This document shows positions 1 through 6,135 of a DNA stretch of 10,893 nucleotides, in pieces. The notes beneath the pieces are model-generated. The model did not search any database and was not told where the DNA came from. It was given only the letters and a program-made list of their open reading frames with translations. This DNA is from Gammaproteobacteria bacterium (lineage in GTDB: Bacteria; Pseudomonadota; Gammaproteobacteria; Steroidobacterales; Steroidobacteraceae). Location of the stretch: contig JASHYG010000223.1 in the NCBI GenBank assembly GCA_030043215.1, forward strand, positions 1-10,893, given 5' to 3'. Position 1 is the stretch's first letter; each line of letters starts with the position of its first letter. Position numbers and translations under genes: made by a program.

Positions 1-1098
1 GCGTATCTCGAGCAGCACGTCGTGCCGAACCTCATCGGCCGCGACGCAGGCCTCATCGAGGATACGTGGCAGTTCCTGTATCGGGGCGCCTACTGGCGGC
101 GGGGCCCCGTCACCATGACGGCCATCGCGGCCGTCGATGTGGCGCTGTGGGACATCCTGGGCAAGCTCGCGGGCCTGCCGCTCTACCGGCTGCTCGGCGG
201 ACGCTCGCGCGACGGGGTGCTCGCCTATGGCCACGCGAGCGGCCGCGACATCGACGAGGCGAGCGCGGAGGTCGGACGCTACATCCAGCTGGGCTACCGG
301 GCCGTCCGCGCCCAGTGCGGCATCCCGGGCATCAAGAAGCCCTACGGCGTCTCGGATGCGGGCGCGCGAGTCTCGGGCGCGGGAAGCGGCTACGAGCCCG
401 CCGAAAGCGCGCTGCCCGCCGAGACGGTCTGGTCGGCGGCCCGGTACCTCGACATCGTCCCGAAGCTGTTCGAGCGCTTGCGCGCCGACCACGGACGCGA
501 GGTCGAGCTGCTGCACGACGCGCATCACCGGCTCACGCCGGTGGAAGCGGCGCGGCTCGCCCGCGATCTGGAGCCGCATCGGCTTTTCTGGCTGGAGGAC
601 GCCACGCCCGCGGAGGATCAGCAGGCCTTCGAGCTCATCCGCCACCACTCGGTGACGCCGCTCGCCGTGGGAGAGGTGTTCAACTCCATCTGGGACTGCA
701 AGCATTTGATCGAGGCTCGGCTCATCGACTACATCCGCACGACCATCGTGCACGCCGGCGGGATCACGCACGTCCGGCGGCTCGCGGACTTCGCGGGCTT
801 GCACCAGGTCCGCACCGGCTTTCACGGCGCCACCGATCTGTCGCCGGTGTGCATGGGAGCGGCGCTGCATTTCGACACGTGGGCGCCGAATTTCGGCATC
901 CAGGAGTATATGCCACACTCTCCGGAGACACTCGAGGTCTTCCCCCGCGACTACACCTTCCGCGACGGGAGTCTCCACTGCGGCGAGAGTCCGGGTCACG
1001 GCGTCGACCTCGACGAGAGCGCGGCGTCCCGCTTCCCCTACTCACCGAAGCAGCTGCCCATCGCGCGCTTGCCGGACGGCTCGATGTGGGACTGGTGA
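1..1098 (+). CDS. manD: D-mannonate dehydratase, enolase superfamily ManD/RspA type (5' end outside window)
   Basis: Dehydrates D-mannonate to 2-keto-3-deoxygluconate in the cytoplasm, using Mg2+. The reading frame is open from base 1 and stops with TGA at 1096-1098, so 365 residues are visible and the true start lies upstream. The GTG at 22 is only an internal codon. The three metal ligands are visible: Asp in HDAHH (codon at 517), Glu in WLEDATPAE (595) and Glu in VGEVFN (673). Both spacings are 26 residues, as for D210/E236/E262 of the characterised Novosphingobium ManD. On that numbering the His of HDAHH is H212, the His of FHGATD is H312, the Glu of IQEYMP is E339 and the terminal Trp is W402, so about 37 N-terminal residues are missing. 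The loop that carries the Arg/Tyr pair in known ManDs lies around residues 110-132, but I could not assign that pair. The neighbours uxuB, kdgK and aguA support the mannonate role over gluconate dehydratase or the 'starvation-sensing protein RspA' name. Confidence 0.95.
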   Translation, partial: AYLEQHVVPNLIGRDAGLIEDTWQFLYRGAYWRRGPVTMTAIAAVDVALWDILGKLAGLPLYRLLGGRSRDGVLAYGHASGRDIDEASAEVGRYIQLGYRAVRAQCGIPGIKKPYGVSDAGARVSGAGSGYEPAESALPAETVWSAARYLDIVPKLFERLRADHGREVELLHDAHHRLTPVEAARLARDLEPHRLFWLEDATPAEDQQAFELIRHHSVTPLAVGEVFNSIWDCKHLIEARLIDYIRTTIVHAGGITHVRRLADFAGLHQVRTGFHGATDLSPVCMGAALHFDTWAPNFGIQEYMPHSPETLEVFPRDYTFRDGSLHCGESPGHGVDLDESAASRFPYSPKQLPIARLPDGSMWDW

Positions 1099-1118
1099 GC
1101 GGAGCCGTTCGCCACGAA

Positions 1119-1131
1119 CCGCGGGCCGCGG
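1119..1131. terminator. Weak GC hairpin between convergent manD and aguA
   Basis: The 80-bp gap between the manD and aguA stop codons contains CCGCG-GGC-CGCGG, a perfect 5-bp stem with a 3-base loop. It sits in a short tandem stretch of GCGGGCC units. No T-run follows on either strand, so a Rho-independent terminator is doubtful. Nothing else in the gap looks like a terminator. It could simply be GC-rich spacer. Confidence 0.2.
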
Positions 1132-1178
1132 GCCGCGACAGTCTTGCGCAGGATGAGCCCGGGAACCGCAACGAACGG

Positions 1179-3446
1179 TCACGGAATGACTGGATTCGGC
1201 GGCGCGCAGGCGGGTGTCTTGCTCGTATAGCCTTCGGTGGACGGGAAGCAAACAGCCTCGTACTCGGCAAGGGTATGCGCCGGAGGCGCAACGCCCGGCG
1301 GCAGGGGACGCTTCGATAGCGTCTGGAAATACGCGATGCTCGCGTCGCGCCACCAGCGTGCCTCCCTCTCCTGGATGGCGAGGAACCGCGTGACCTCGGC
1401 GAAGCGCTCCGGATCGACGTAAGAAGCGAGCCCGCTCCAGGCCGTGCGCATGGCGCGGACCTCGTCGACTCCGTGAGTGTAGTGGAGCACCAGCTCGTCC
1501 CACAGAGTTCGTCCGGATGAAAGCCGATAGTCCCAGGGGACATGGTGGAACCAGAGCAGATACCGCTCCGGCACCGTCGTGAGGTTGGAGAACCGCGCGG
1601 CGATGAGCGGAGCGTATTGCGCGACCGCGTTACTGCCGCTCGCCGTCCGGTCGAATCCGATCCCATCGGAATCGGCGCGATTGTAGTAGACGGGGTTCCA
1701 GTCCGGCTCCGGGTTGTCGTGCACCCAGGGGCCCGGACCGTAGTGAGTGCCACTCGCCATCTGATGAGCGAGGCCGAGCGGGGTCATGTAATCGACTACC
1801 GCTTCCCTCGACCGCATCATCATCGCGACGGCCGGGCCGACGAATTGAGGATCGTTGGAGAAGGTCATGCGCACCCACTCCTCGGCGATCGCCGCGGCGC
1901 TCGACGTGGGCTCCCAGGCGAGACGGCCGAACACGTACCAGTTCGCCTGATCGAACTGCGATCCGGTCCAGTTGCGGTCGGCGCCGATATTGGCGACACC
2001 CGCCATCCCGGTGATGGGGTAGCCGAAGAGCGAGCCGTCGATCACACGGGCGACGGTCGAGCCCCTGCCCCGCGCGTAGGTATCGGAGCGCAGGACCTCC
2101 TCGTACAGCGGTCCGAGGTAAGCGAGGTGGGTCGCGAAGCCCAGATACTCCTTCGTGATCTCGACCTCCATCATCACGGGGGTGTGCGGCATCGCGCCGA
2201 ACAGGGGATGGAAGGGCTCGCGCGGCTGGAAGTCGATCGGACCGTGCTTCACCTGCAGCAGCACATTCGCGCGAAACTTCCCGTCGAGCGGCACGAACTC
2301 GTCGTACGCCTGCCGCGCGCGATCCTCCTTCGAGCGCCCGTACACGAACGCGCGCCACATGACGACGCCGCCGTGCGGAGCGAGAGCATCGGCGAGCACG
2401 TTCGCCCCATCCGCATGGGTGCGTCCGTAGTCCTGTGGACCGGGCTGGCCCTCCGAGTTCGCCTTGACCAGGAAGCCGCCGAAATCGGGGATGAGGCGGT
2501 AGATCTCATCGACCTTCGAGCGCCACCAGGCTCGCACGGCCGGATCGAGCGGGTCCGCGCTCTTTAGCCCGCCGATCTCGATCGGAGCGCTGAACCGCGC
2601 CGATAGATAAACCTTGAGTCCGTAGCGCCGGAATACGCCGGCGAGCGCAGCGACCTTCACGAGGTACGGCCGGGTGAGGATCCGGGCGCTCGCGTTGACG
2701 TTGTTGAGCACCGTGCCGTTGATGCCGATCGAGGCACACGCGCGGGCATATTCGGCATACCGCGGATCGAGATGGTCCGGCAGCTTCTTCCAGTCCCAGA
2801 GCGATGCGCCCGCATAGCCGCGCTCGACGCTGCCGTCGAGATTGTCCCAGTGATCGAGAACGCGCAGCTCGATCCGCGGACTCGAGGAGATGTCGAGGTG
2901 ATCCACGGGCCGATGGGTTTGCAGCAGGCGCAGGAAATGGAATACGCCGTGAAGCACGCCGACATCCGTGTTGCCGGCGATGACCGTGGCCGCGCGGCCA
3001 CGCACGACGACGCTGCGGATCACGTACCCCTCGCGCCCAACCGCGCGGAGCGGGAGCCGCTCCTGGGCGATGAGTGCGCACGAGCGCGGCGTACCGAAGA
3101 GCAGCGCTCCGCCTTCGGTGACTCCTGAGGCAAGCGGCGGGGAAGCTCCGAGCAGGCCCGTGAGGCCGCGCGCCAGCTCCGAGCGCGCCACGACGAGAGG
3201 GCTCGAAGGCGTCGCGCTTTGCTCCGATCCCGCGGCGGTGGTCTGGCCCGTGGGGCAGGCGACGAGCTGTGCGGCGACCGCTCGATACTCGCTCCGCCAC
3301 GGCTCCTCCAGCCGCGGGTATCGCAACCAGAGCTGATGGCCATCCTCCGCCCGCGAGGGAGCGACGGGCGCGGCGAGCGCGACGAGCAGCGCGAGCCACA
3401 GGATTGCCGAGCCGACTCGCGCGCGAACCACGCAGTGAGAGTTCAT
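1179..3446 (-). CDS. aguA: Exported GH67 alpha-glucuronidase
   Basis: Hydrolyses the alpha-1,2 bond of (4-O-methyl-)glucuronic acid at the non-reducing end of xylo-oligosaccharides. The 755-residue product contains the GH67 catalytic-domain landmarks. Glu332 in KANSEGQPGP fits the general acid, Asp405 in GPIDFQPREP and Glu433 in ITKEYLG fit the paired base. Spacings of 73 and 28 residues match E292/D365/E393 of Cellvibrio GlcA67A. The C-terminal part has THYGPGPW and RADSDGIGFDRT, also typical of GH67. I chose the ATG at 3446 because it begins a clear signal peptide: Arg residues, a hydrophobic stretch at residues 12-28, and likely cleavage at SRA-ED (33/34). The frame extends to an ATG at 3503, but that would bury the signal peptide. 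The enzyme is therefore predicted outside the cytoplasm. The gene is convergent with manD and divergent from uxuB. A weak purine-rich stretch (GAGCCCGAGC) precedes the start. Confidence 0.96.
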   Translation of the reverse strand: MNSHCVVRARVGSAILWLALLVALAAPVAPSRAEDGHQLWLRYPRLEEPWRSEYRAVAAQLVACPTGQTTAAGSEQSATPSSPLVVARSELARGLTGLLGASPPLASGVTEGGALLFGTPRSCALIAQERLPLRAVGREGYVIRSVVVRGRAATVIAGNTDVGVLHGVFHFLRLLQTHRPVDHLDISSSPRIELRVLDHWDNLDGSVERGYAGASLWDWKKLPDHLDPRYAEYARACASIGINGTVLNNVNASARILTRPYLVKVAALAGVFRRYGLKVYLSARFSAPIEIGGLKSADPLDPAVRAWWRSKVDEIYRLIPDFGGFLVKANSEGQPGPQDYGRTHADGANVLADALAPHGGVVMWRAFVYGRSKEDRARQAYDEFVPLDGKFRANVLLQVKHGPIDFQPREPFHPLFGAMPHTPVMMEVEITKEYLGFATHLAYLGPLYEEVLRSDTYARGRGSTVARVIDGSLFGYPITGMAGVANIGADRNWTGSQFDQANWYVFGRLAWEPTSSAAAIAEEWVRMTFSNDPQFVGPAVAMMMRSREAVVDYMTPLGLAHQMASGTHYGPGPWVHDNPEPDWNPVYYNRADSDGIGFDRTASGSNAVAQYAPLIAARFSNLTTVPERYLLWFHHVPWDYRLSSGRTLWDELVLHYTHGVDEVRAMRTAWSGLASYVDPERFAEVTRFLAIQEREARWWRDASIAYFQTLSKRPLPPGVAPPAHTLAEYEAVCFPSTEGYTSKTPACAPPNPVIP

Positions 3447-3571
3447 CGAGTGCTCGGGCTCGTCTGGTCGAGGCGGGGTCTCGAGGTGCCGCGGCCCGGG
3501 CATGATTTCGCGCCCGGACGATGCGGCGATCGCTTGCGCGAGGATAGCGCCATCAATAGGCTGCGCTCAAC
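3447..3571. promoter_or_regulatory. Divergent control region between aguA and uxuB
   Basis: This 125-bp spacer must hold the promoters of both aguA and uxuB. It contains an inverted repeat CCGGGC-N10-GCCCGG (3496-3501 and 3512-3517), whose left arm overlaps the palindrome GCCCGGGC (3494-3501), and the palindrome GCGATCGC (3526-3533). Any of these could be an operator, but such GC palindromes are common in DNA of this composition. TTGCGC (3534-3539) followed 17 bp later by TAGGCT is only a poor promoter match. I see no sequence like the known UxuR/ExuR boxes of enterobacteria. Confidence 0.4.
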
Positions 3572-3579
3572 ATGAGCGC
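3563..3579 (+). promoter_or_regulatory. Hairpin enclosing the uxuB start codon
   Basis: GCGCTC (3563-3568) and GAGCGC (3574-3579) form a perfect 6-bp GC-rich stem around the loop AACAT. The uxuB ATG (3572-3574) spans loop and stem. No Shine-Dalgarno sequence lies at normal spacing; the nearest AGG is about 11 bases upstream. If the mRNA folds this way, the start codon is partly hidden. The same symmetry could instead be a DNA operator overlapping the start. The repeat is seen directly and the role is inferred. Confidence 0.4.
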
Positions 3580-5056
3580 CCCGCGTCTCAGCGATCGAAC
3601 CCTGCGTGCGGCCCGCGCCGGTGTCGCATTGCCTCACTACCCGCGGGAAGCGGTCGAGGTCGGCGTCGTTCACTTCGGCCCCGGGGCGTTTCACCGCGCT
3701 CATCAGGCGTTCTATTTCGACCGCTTGCTGCGATCGGATCGACGCTGGGGAATCTGCGCCGTCTCGCTGCGAAGCGCAGCCGTGCGCGATGCGCTTGCGC
3801 CGCAGGACTGGCTGTACGCGCTCGCCGAGCTGGGCGAGGAGTCCCGGACGAGCGTGATCGGAGCGCTCCGGGAGGTGCTCGTTGCATCCGAGCACGCCAG
3901 CACGGTCTTCTCGAGGCTCGAGTCGCCCGACACGCGGCTGGTCACCTTGACCGTGACCGAGAAGGGCTACTGTCTCGATCCCGGCGCGCGGCTCGATCGC
4001 AGCCATCCCGAGATCGCACACGATCTCGGCTCTCCTCGCAGCCCGCAGAGCGCGATCGGCTGGCTCGCCGAGGGGCTGCGCCGCCGGCGCGCCCAGGGTA
4101 TCGCTCCATTCGTGGTCCTCTCCTGCGACAACCTTCCCGACAACGGCCGCACGCTGCAGGATGCGATGACGGACTTCGCAAGTGAGATCGATCCCGGACT
4201 CGCGGCGTGGATTCGGCGCGAGGTGGCGTTCCCGCGCACGATGGTCGACAGCATCACACCTGCGAGCGACGAGCCGCTGCGCCGGCGGATCGAGGAGGAG
4301 ATCGGCCTCGCGGACGCGTGGCCCGTGCAACGGGAAGCGTTCACTCAATGGGTCATCGAGCGCTCGCCGCAGCTACCGGACGCGGATTGGGAATCGGCTG
4401 GCATCACCATCGCGGCAGACGTGGAGAGCTACGACCGCGCCAAGCTGCGGCTGGTCAACGGCGCGCACTCGACTCTCGCCTACCTCGGCCTGCTCCGCGG
4501 CCGCGAGACGGTGCAGGAGGCGATGGCGGATGCGCCGCTCGCTCGCTTCGTCGAGCGGCTCATGCGTGAGGACATCGCGCCGAGCGTCGCACGGTCCTCG
4601 AGCGGGAGCCCCGCGACGGACGCCGCGGGGTACATCGACGCGATTCTGCGCCGGTTTCGCAATCGCGAGATGCGGCATCTGCTCGCGCAGATCGCCTGGG
4701 ACGGCTCGAAGAAGCTCCCCGTTCGTCTCATCGCCACGGTGCAGGAGGCCCTGCAGGCTGGCCGGCCGGTCGGGCGGCTCGCGATGCCGCTCGCGGCCTG
4801 GATGCGCTTCGTCGCACGGCAGGCGCAGAGGCGCGTGCCGATCGTGGACCCGAGCGCAGACCGGCTGCAGCGGATCGGAAGCGCTTGCAGCGGCGAAGAA
4901 AATCGCGATGTGCCGCGATTCCTGGAGCTCGATAGCGTCTTCCCCCCCGCGCTCGCCGCGCAGAAGCCTTTCGCGGCCGCAGTGCAAGCGGCGTATGCGG
5001 CGCTGAGCGACCCCATGGCCGCGGTCGATTCCGACGAGCTGCACACTCGCGTGTGA
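3572..5056 (+). CDS. uxuB: Fructuronate reductase (mannitol dehydrogenase / PSLDR family)
   Basis: NAD(H)-dependent interconversion of D-fructuronate and D-mannonate, feeding ManD. The 494-residue length is normal for polyol-specific long-chain dehydrogenases. The N-terminal Rossmann part carries GPGAFHRAHQAFY (36-48), and SCDNLPDNG (184-192) follows. The C-terminal domain has KLRLVNGAHS (291-300). Lys291, Asn296 and His299 match K295, N300 and H303 of Pseudomonas fluorescens mannitol dehydrogenase with identical spacing, and Asn187 matches its oxyanion-hole Asn191. Sequence alone does not separate fructuronate reductase from mannitol or tagaturonate/altronate enzymes. The adjacent aguA, manD and kdgK make UxuB the best call. 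The gene is divergent from aguA and convergent with kdgK, with 3 bp between stop codons. The start has no clear ribosome-binding site and lies in an inverted repeat. Confidence 0.92.
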   Translation: MSAPRLSDRTLRAARAGVALPHYPREAVEVGVVHFGPGAFHRAHQAFYFDRLLRSDRRWGICAVSLRSAAVRDALAPQDWLYALAELGEESRTSVIGALREVLVASEHASTVFSRLESPDTRLVTLTVTEKGYCLDPGARLDRSHPEIAHDLGSPRSPQSAIGWLAEGLRRRRAQGIAPFVVLSCDNLPDNGRTLQDAMTDFASEIDPGLAAWIRREVAFPRTMVDSITPASDEPLRRRIEEEIGLADAWPVQREAFTQWVIERSPQLPDADWESAGITIAADVESYDRAKLRLVNGAHSTLAYLGLLRGRETVQEAMADAPLARFVERLMREDIAPSVARSSSGSPATDAAGYIDAILRRFRNREMRHLLAQIAWDGSKKLPVRLIATVQEALQAGRPVGRLAMPLAAWMRFVARQAQRRVPIVDPSADRLQRIGSACSGEENRDVPRFLELDSVFPPALAAQKPFAAAVQAAYAALSDPMAAVDSDELHTRV

Positions 5057-5066
5057 CCGTCACGCG
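5048..5066. terminator. Symmetric hairpin spanning the uxuB and kdgK stop codons
   Basis: CGCGTG (5048-5053) and CACGCG (5061-5066) form a perfect 6-bp stem with a 7-base loop. The loop holds most of both stop codons (TGA at 5054-5056 for uxuB, complement TCA at 5060-5062 for kdgK). In another register GTGAC-C-GTCAC (5053-5063) is an 11-bp odd palindrome. There is no T-run, so it is not a classic intrinsic terminator. Because only 3 bp separate the genes, any bidirectional terminator must lie in this region or inside the opposing gene. Confidence 0.3.
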
Positions 5067-6001
5067 GGCCGGCGCGCGGCGGCGAGGGCGTCGCAGATGG
5101 GCGCGGTCGCCTCGCGCGGGACGATAGCGCCGGGATGCCGCACGACCACGGCCGCGAGCTCGTGCGCAAAGCGCGCCGCCTCCGCCGCGGATGAGCCGTG
5201 CAACCTCATCGCGAGATAGCCCGCGTTGAACGCATCGCCCGCGCCCGTCGAATCCAGCACGTCCACGCCTGCGGCGGCCGGCACCAGCACGCAACCCGTC
5301 TCGCCCGCGAGATAGGCGCCTTCCGCGCCGAGCTTCACCACGACCTCGCGCGCTCCCCAGCCCCGCCAGCGAGCGGCCGCCGCCTGGGGACTGGCATCGC
5401 CCCAGAGCGCGGCTTCGTCCTGCAATGTCGGCAGGGCAAGCGACACGAGCGGCGCGATGGCTTGCACGGCATCCCGCGCATCGGAGAGCGAAGGCCAGCA
5501 TGCCGGACGATAGTTGGGATCGAAGGCCACTCCGCCCCCGCGCGCGCGCACGCGCTCCGCCAGGGCGTGAAGTCTCCTCCGCTCCCGCGGCTCGTGGAGC
5601 GACAGCGTGATTCCCGAGAGGTAGAGCAAATCGGCGCTCGAGGCCGCCTCGAGCAGCTTGGCGCTCGCCGGCAAGGCGAGGAGCGCACGCGCAGCGCTCG
5701 CGCTTCGCCAGTAGAAGAATTGCCGCTCCCCACGCTCGTCGGTGCGGATGGCATAAAGACCCGGCAGCCGGCCGGCGCAGCGCGCCACCAGATCGGTGCG
5801 CACCCCTTCGGAGCGCCAGCACTCGAGGAGCTCGTCCGAATAGGGGTCGTCGCCGAGCGCCGTGAGGTAGGCCGTCTGAAAGCCCAGGCGGGCCAAATAC
5901 ACCGCCGTGTTGAGGGTATCGCCTCCGAACGCGAGCCGCGCCTGGCGGCCGATGCCGCCGGACAGCTCCAACATGCATTCTCCGGTACAGACGATGAGCA
6001 T
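5060..6001 (-). CDS. kdgK: 2-keto-3-deoxygluconate kinase, PfkB family
   Basis: Phosphorylates 2-keto-3-deoxygluconate (the ManD product) with ATP to give KDPG for the Entner-Doudoroff aldolase; cytoplasmic. The protein has 313 residues, normal for KdgK. Visible PfkB/ribokinase features in order are the start MLIVCTGECMLEL, the first signature GGDTLNTAVYLARLG (26-40), the sugar-pocket segment FFYWRSASAA (95-104) typical of KDG kinases, FDPNYRP (160-166), and the anion-hole/catalytic signature DSTGAGDAFNAGYL (250-263) with Asp256 as catalytic base. I start at the ATG at 6001 because family members begin almost exactly here. The frame is open to an ATG at 6064, but that 21-residue extension has no family character and would cover the promoter region. 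A GTG at 6010 is a second alternative. Fructokinase or another PfkB sugar kinase is less likely given the YWR motif and the neighbours. Confidence 0.93.
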   Translation of the reverse strand: MLIVCTGECMLELSGGIGRQARLAFGGDTLNTAVYLARLGFQTAYLTALGDDPYSDELLECWRSEGVRTDLVARCAGRLPGLYAIRTDERGERQFFYWRSASAARALLALPASAKLLEAASSADLLYLSGITLSLHEPRERRRLHALAERVRARGGGVAFDPNYRPACWPSLSDARDAVQAIAPLVSLALPTLQDEAALWGDASPQAAAARWRGWGAREVVVKLGAEGAYLAGETGCVLVPAAAGVDVLDSTGAGDAFNAGYLAMRLHGSSAAEAARFAHELAAVVVRHPGAIVPREATAPICDALAAARRPA

Positions 6002-6135
6002 GCTCGTCACGCGGGCTGCGTCCGCGGCAGGGGCGCCGGTTCGGCAATTTGAAGCCCGACCCATGCGAAACGGCGTAGCCTACCTCGCGCCGTCCCTCGA
6101 TAATAGCGCCTCCTGAAAGAGGCTCGACGTCGACC
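6002..6135. promoter_or_regulatory. Divergent control region between kdgK and kup
   Basis: A 134-bp spacer between divergent starts. The best promoter-like element for kup is the -10 hexamer GATAAT at 6099-6104 (5 of 6 consensus bases), with no good -35 at 16-18 bp upstream. GTAG-C-CTAC (6075-6083) is a small palindrome. TCGACGTCGA (6124-6133) is a perfect 10-bp palindrome ending 2 bp before the kup start. AGAGG (6117-6121) is the only ribosome-binding-like sequence and lies rather far (14 bases) from the ATG. I found no convincing kdgK promoter. Confidence 0.4.

Noticed and set aside
66..1319. Long plus-strand open frame overlapping manD and the aguA 3' end
   Set aside because: Its product is rich in Arg, Ala and Gly with no recognisable fold. 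It is an out-of-frame shadow of manD in GC-rich DNA.
1542..2567. Long plus-strand open frame inside aguA
   Set aside because: Antisense to a clear GH67 coding region that has all its catalytic residues; the composition is that of a shadow frame.
3447..3503. N-terminal extension of aguA to the ATG at 3503
   Set aside because: The 19 added residues are Pro/Arg-rich and would place the signal peptide internally.
3443..4348. 301-codon minus-strand open frame across the aguA-uxuB spacer and uxuB
   Set aside because: No family resemblance; it is antisense to the conserved uxuB N-terminal half and would remove the divergent promoter region.
6002..6064. N-terminal extension of kdgK to the ATG at 6064
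   Set aside because: Known KDG kinases start at the MLIVCTGECMLEL-type strand; the extension has no family character.
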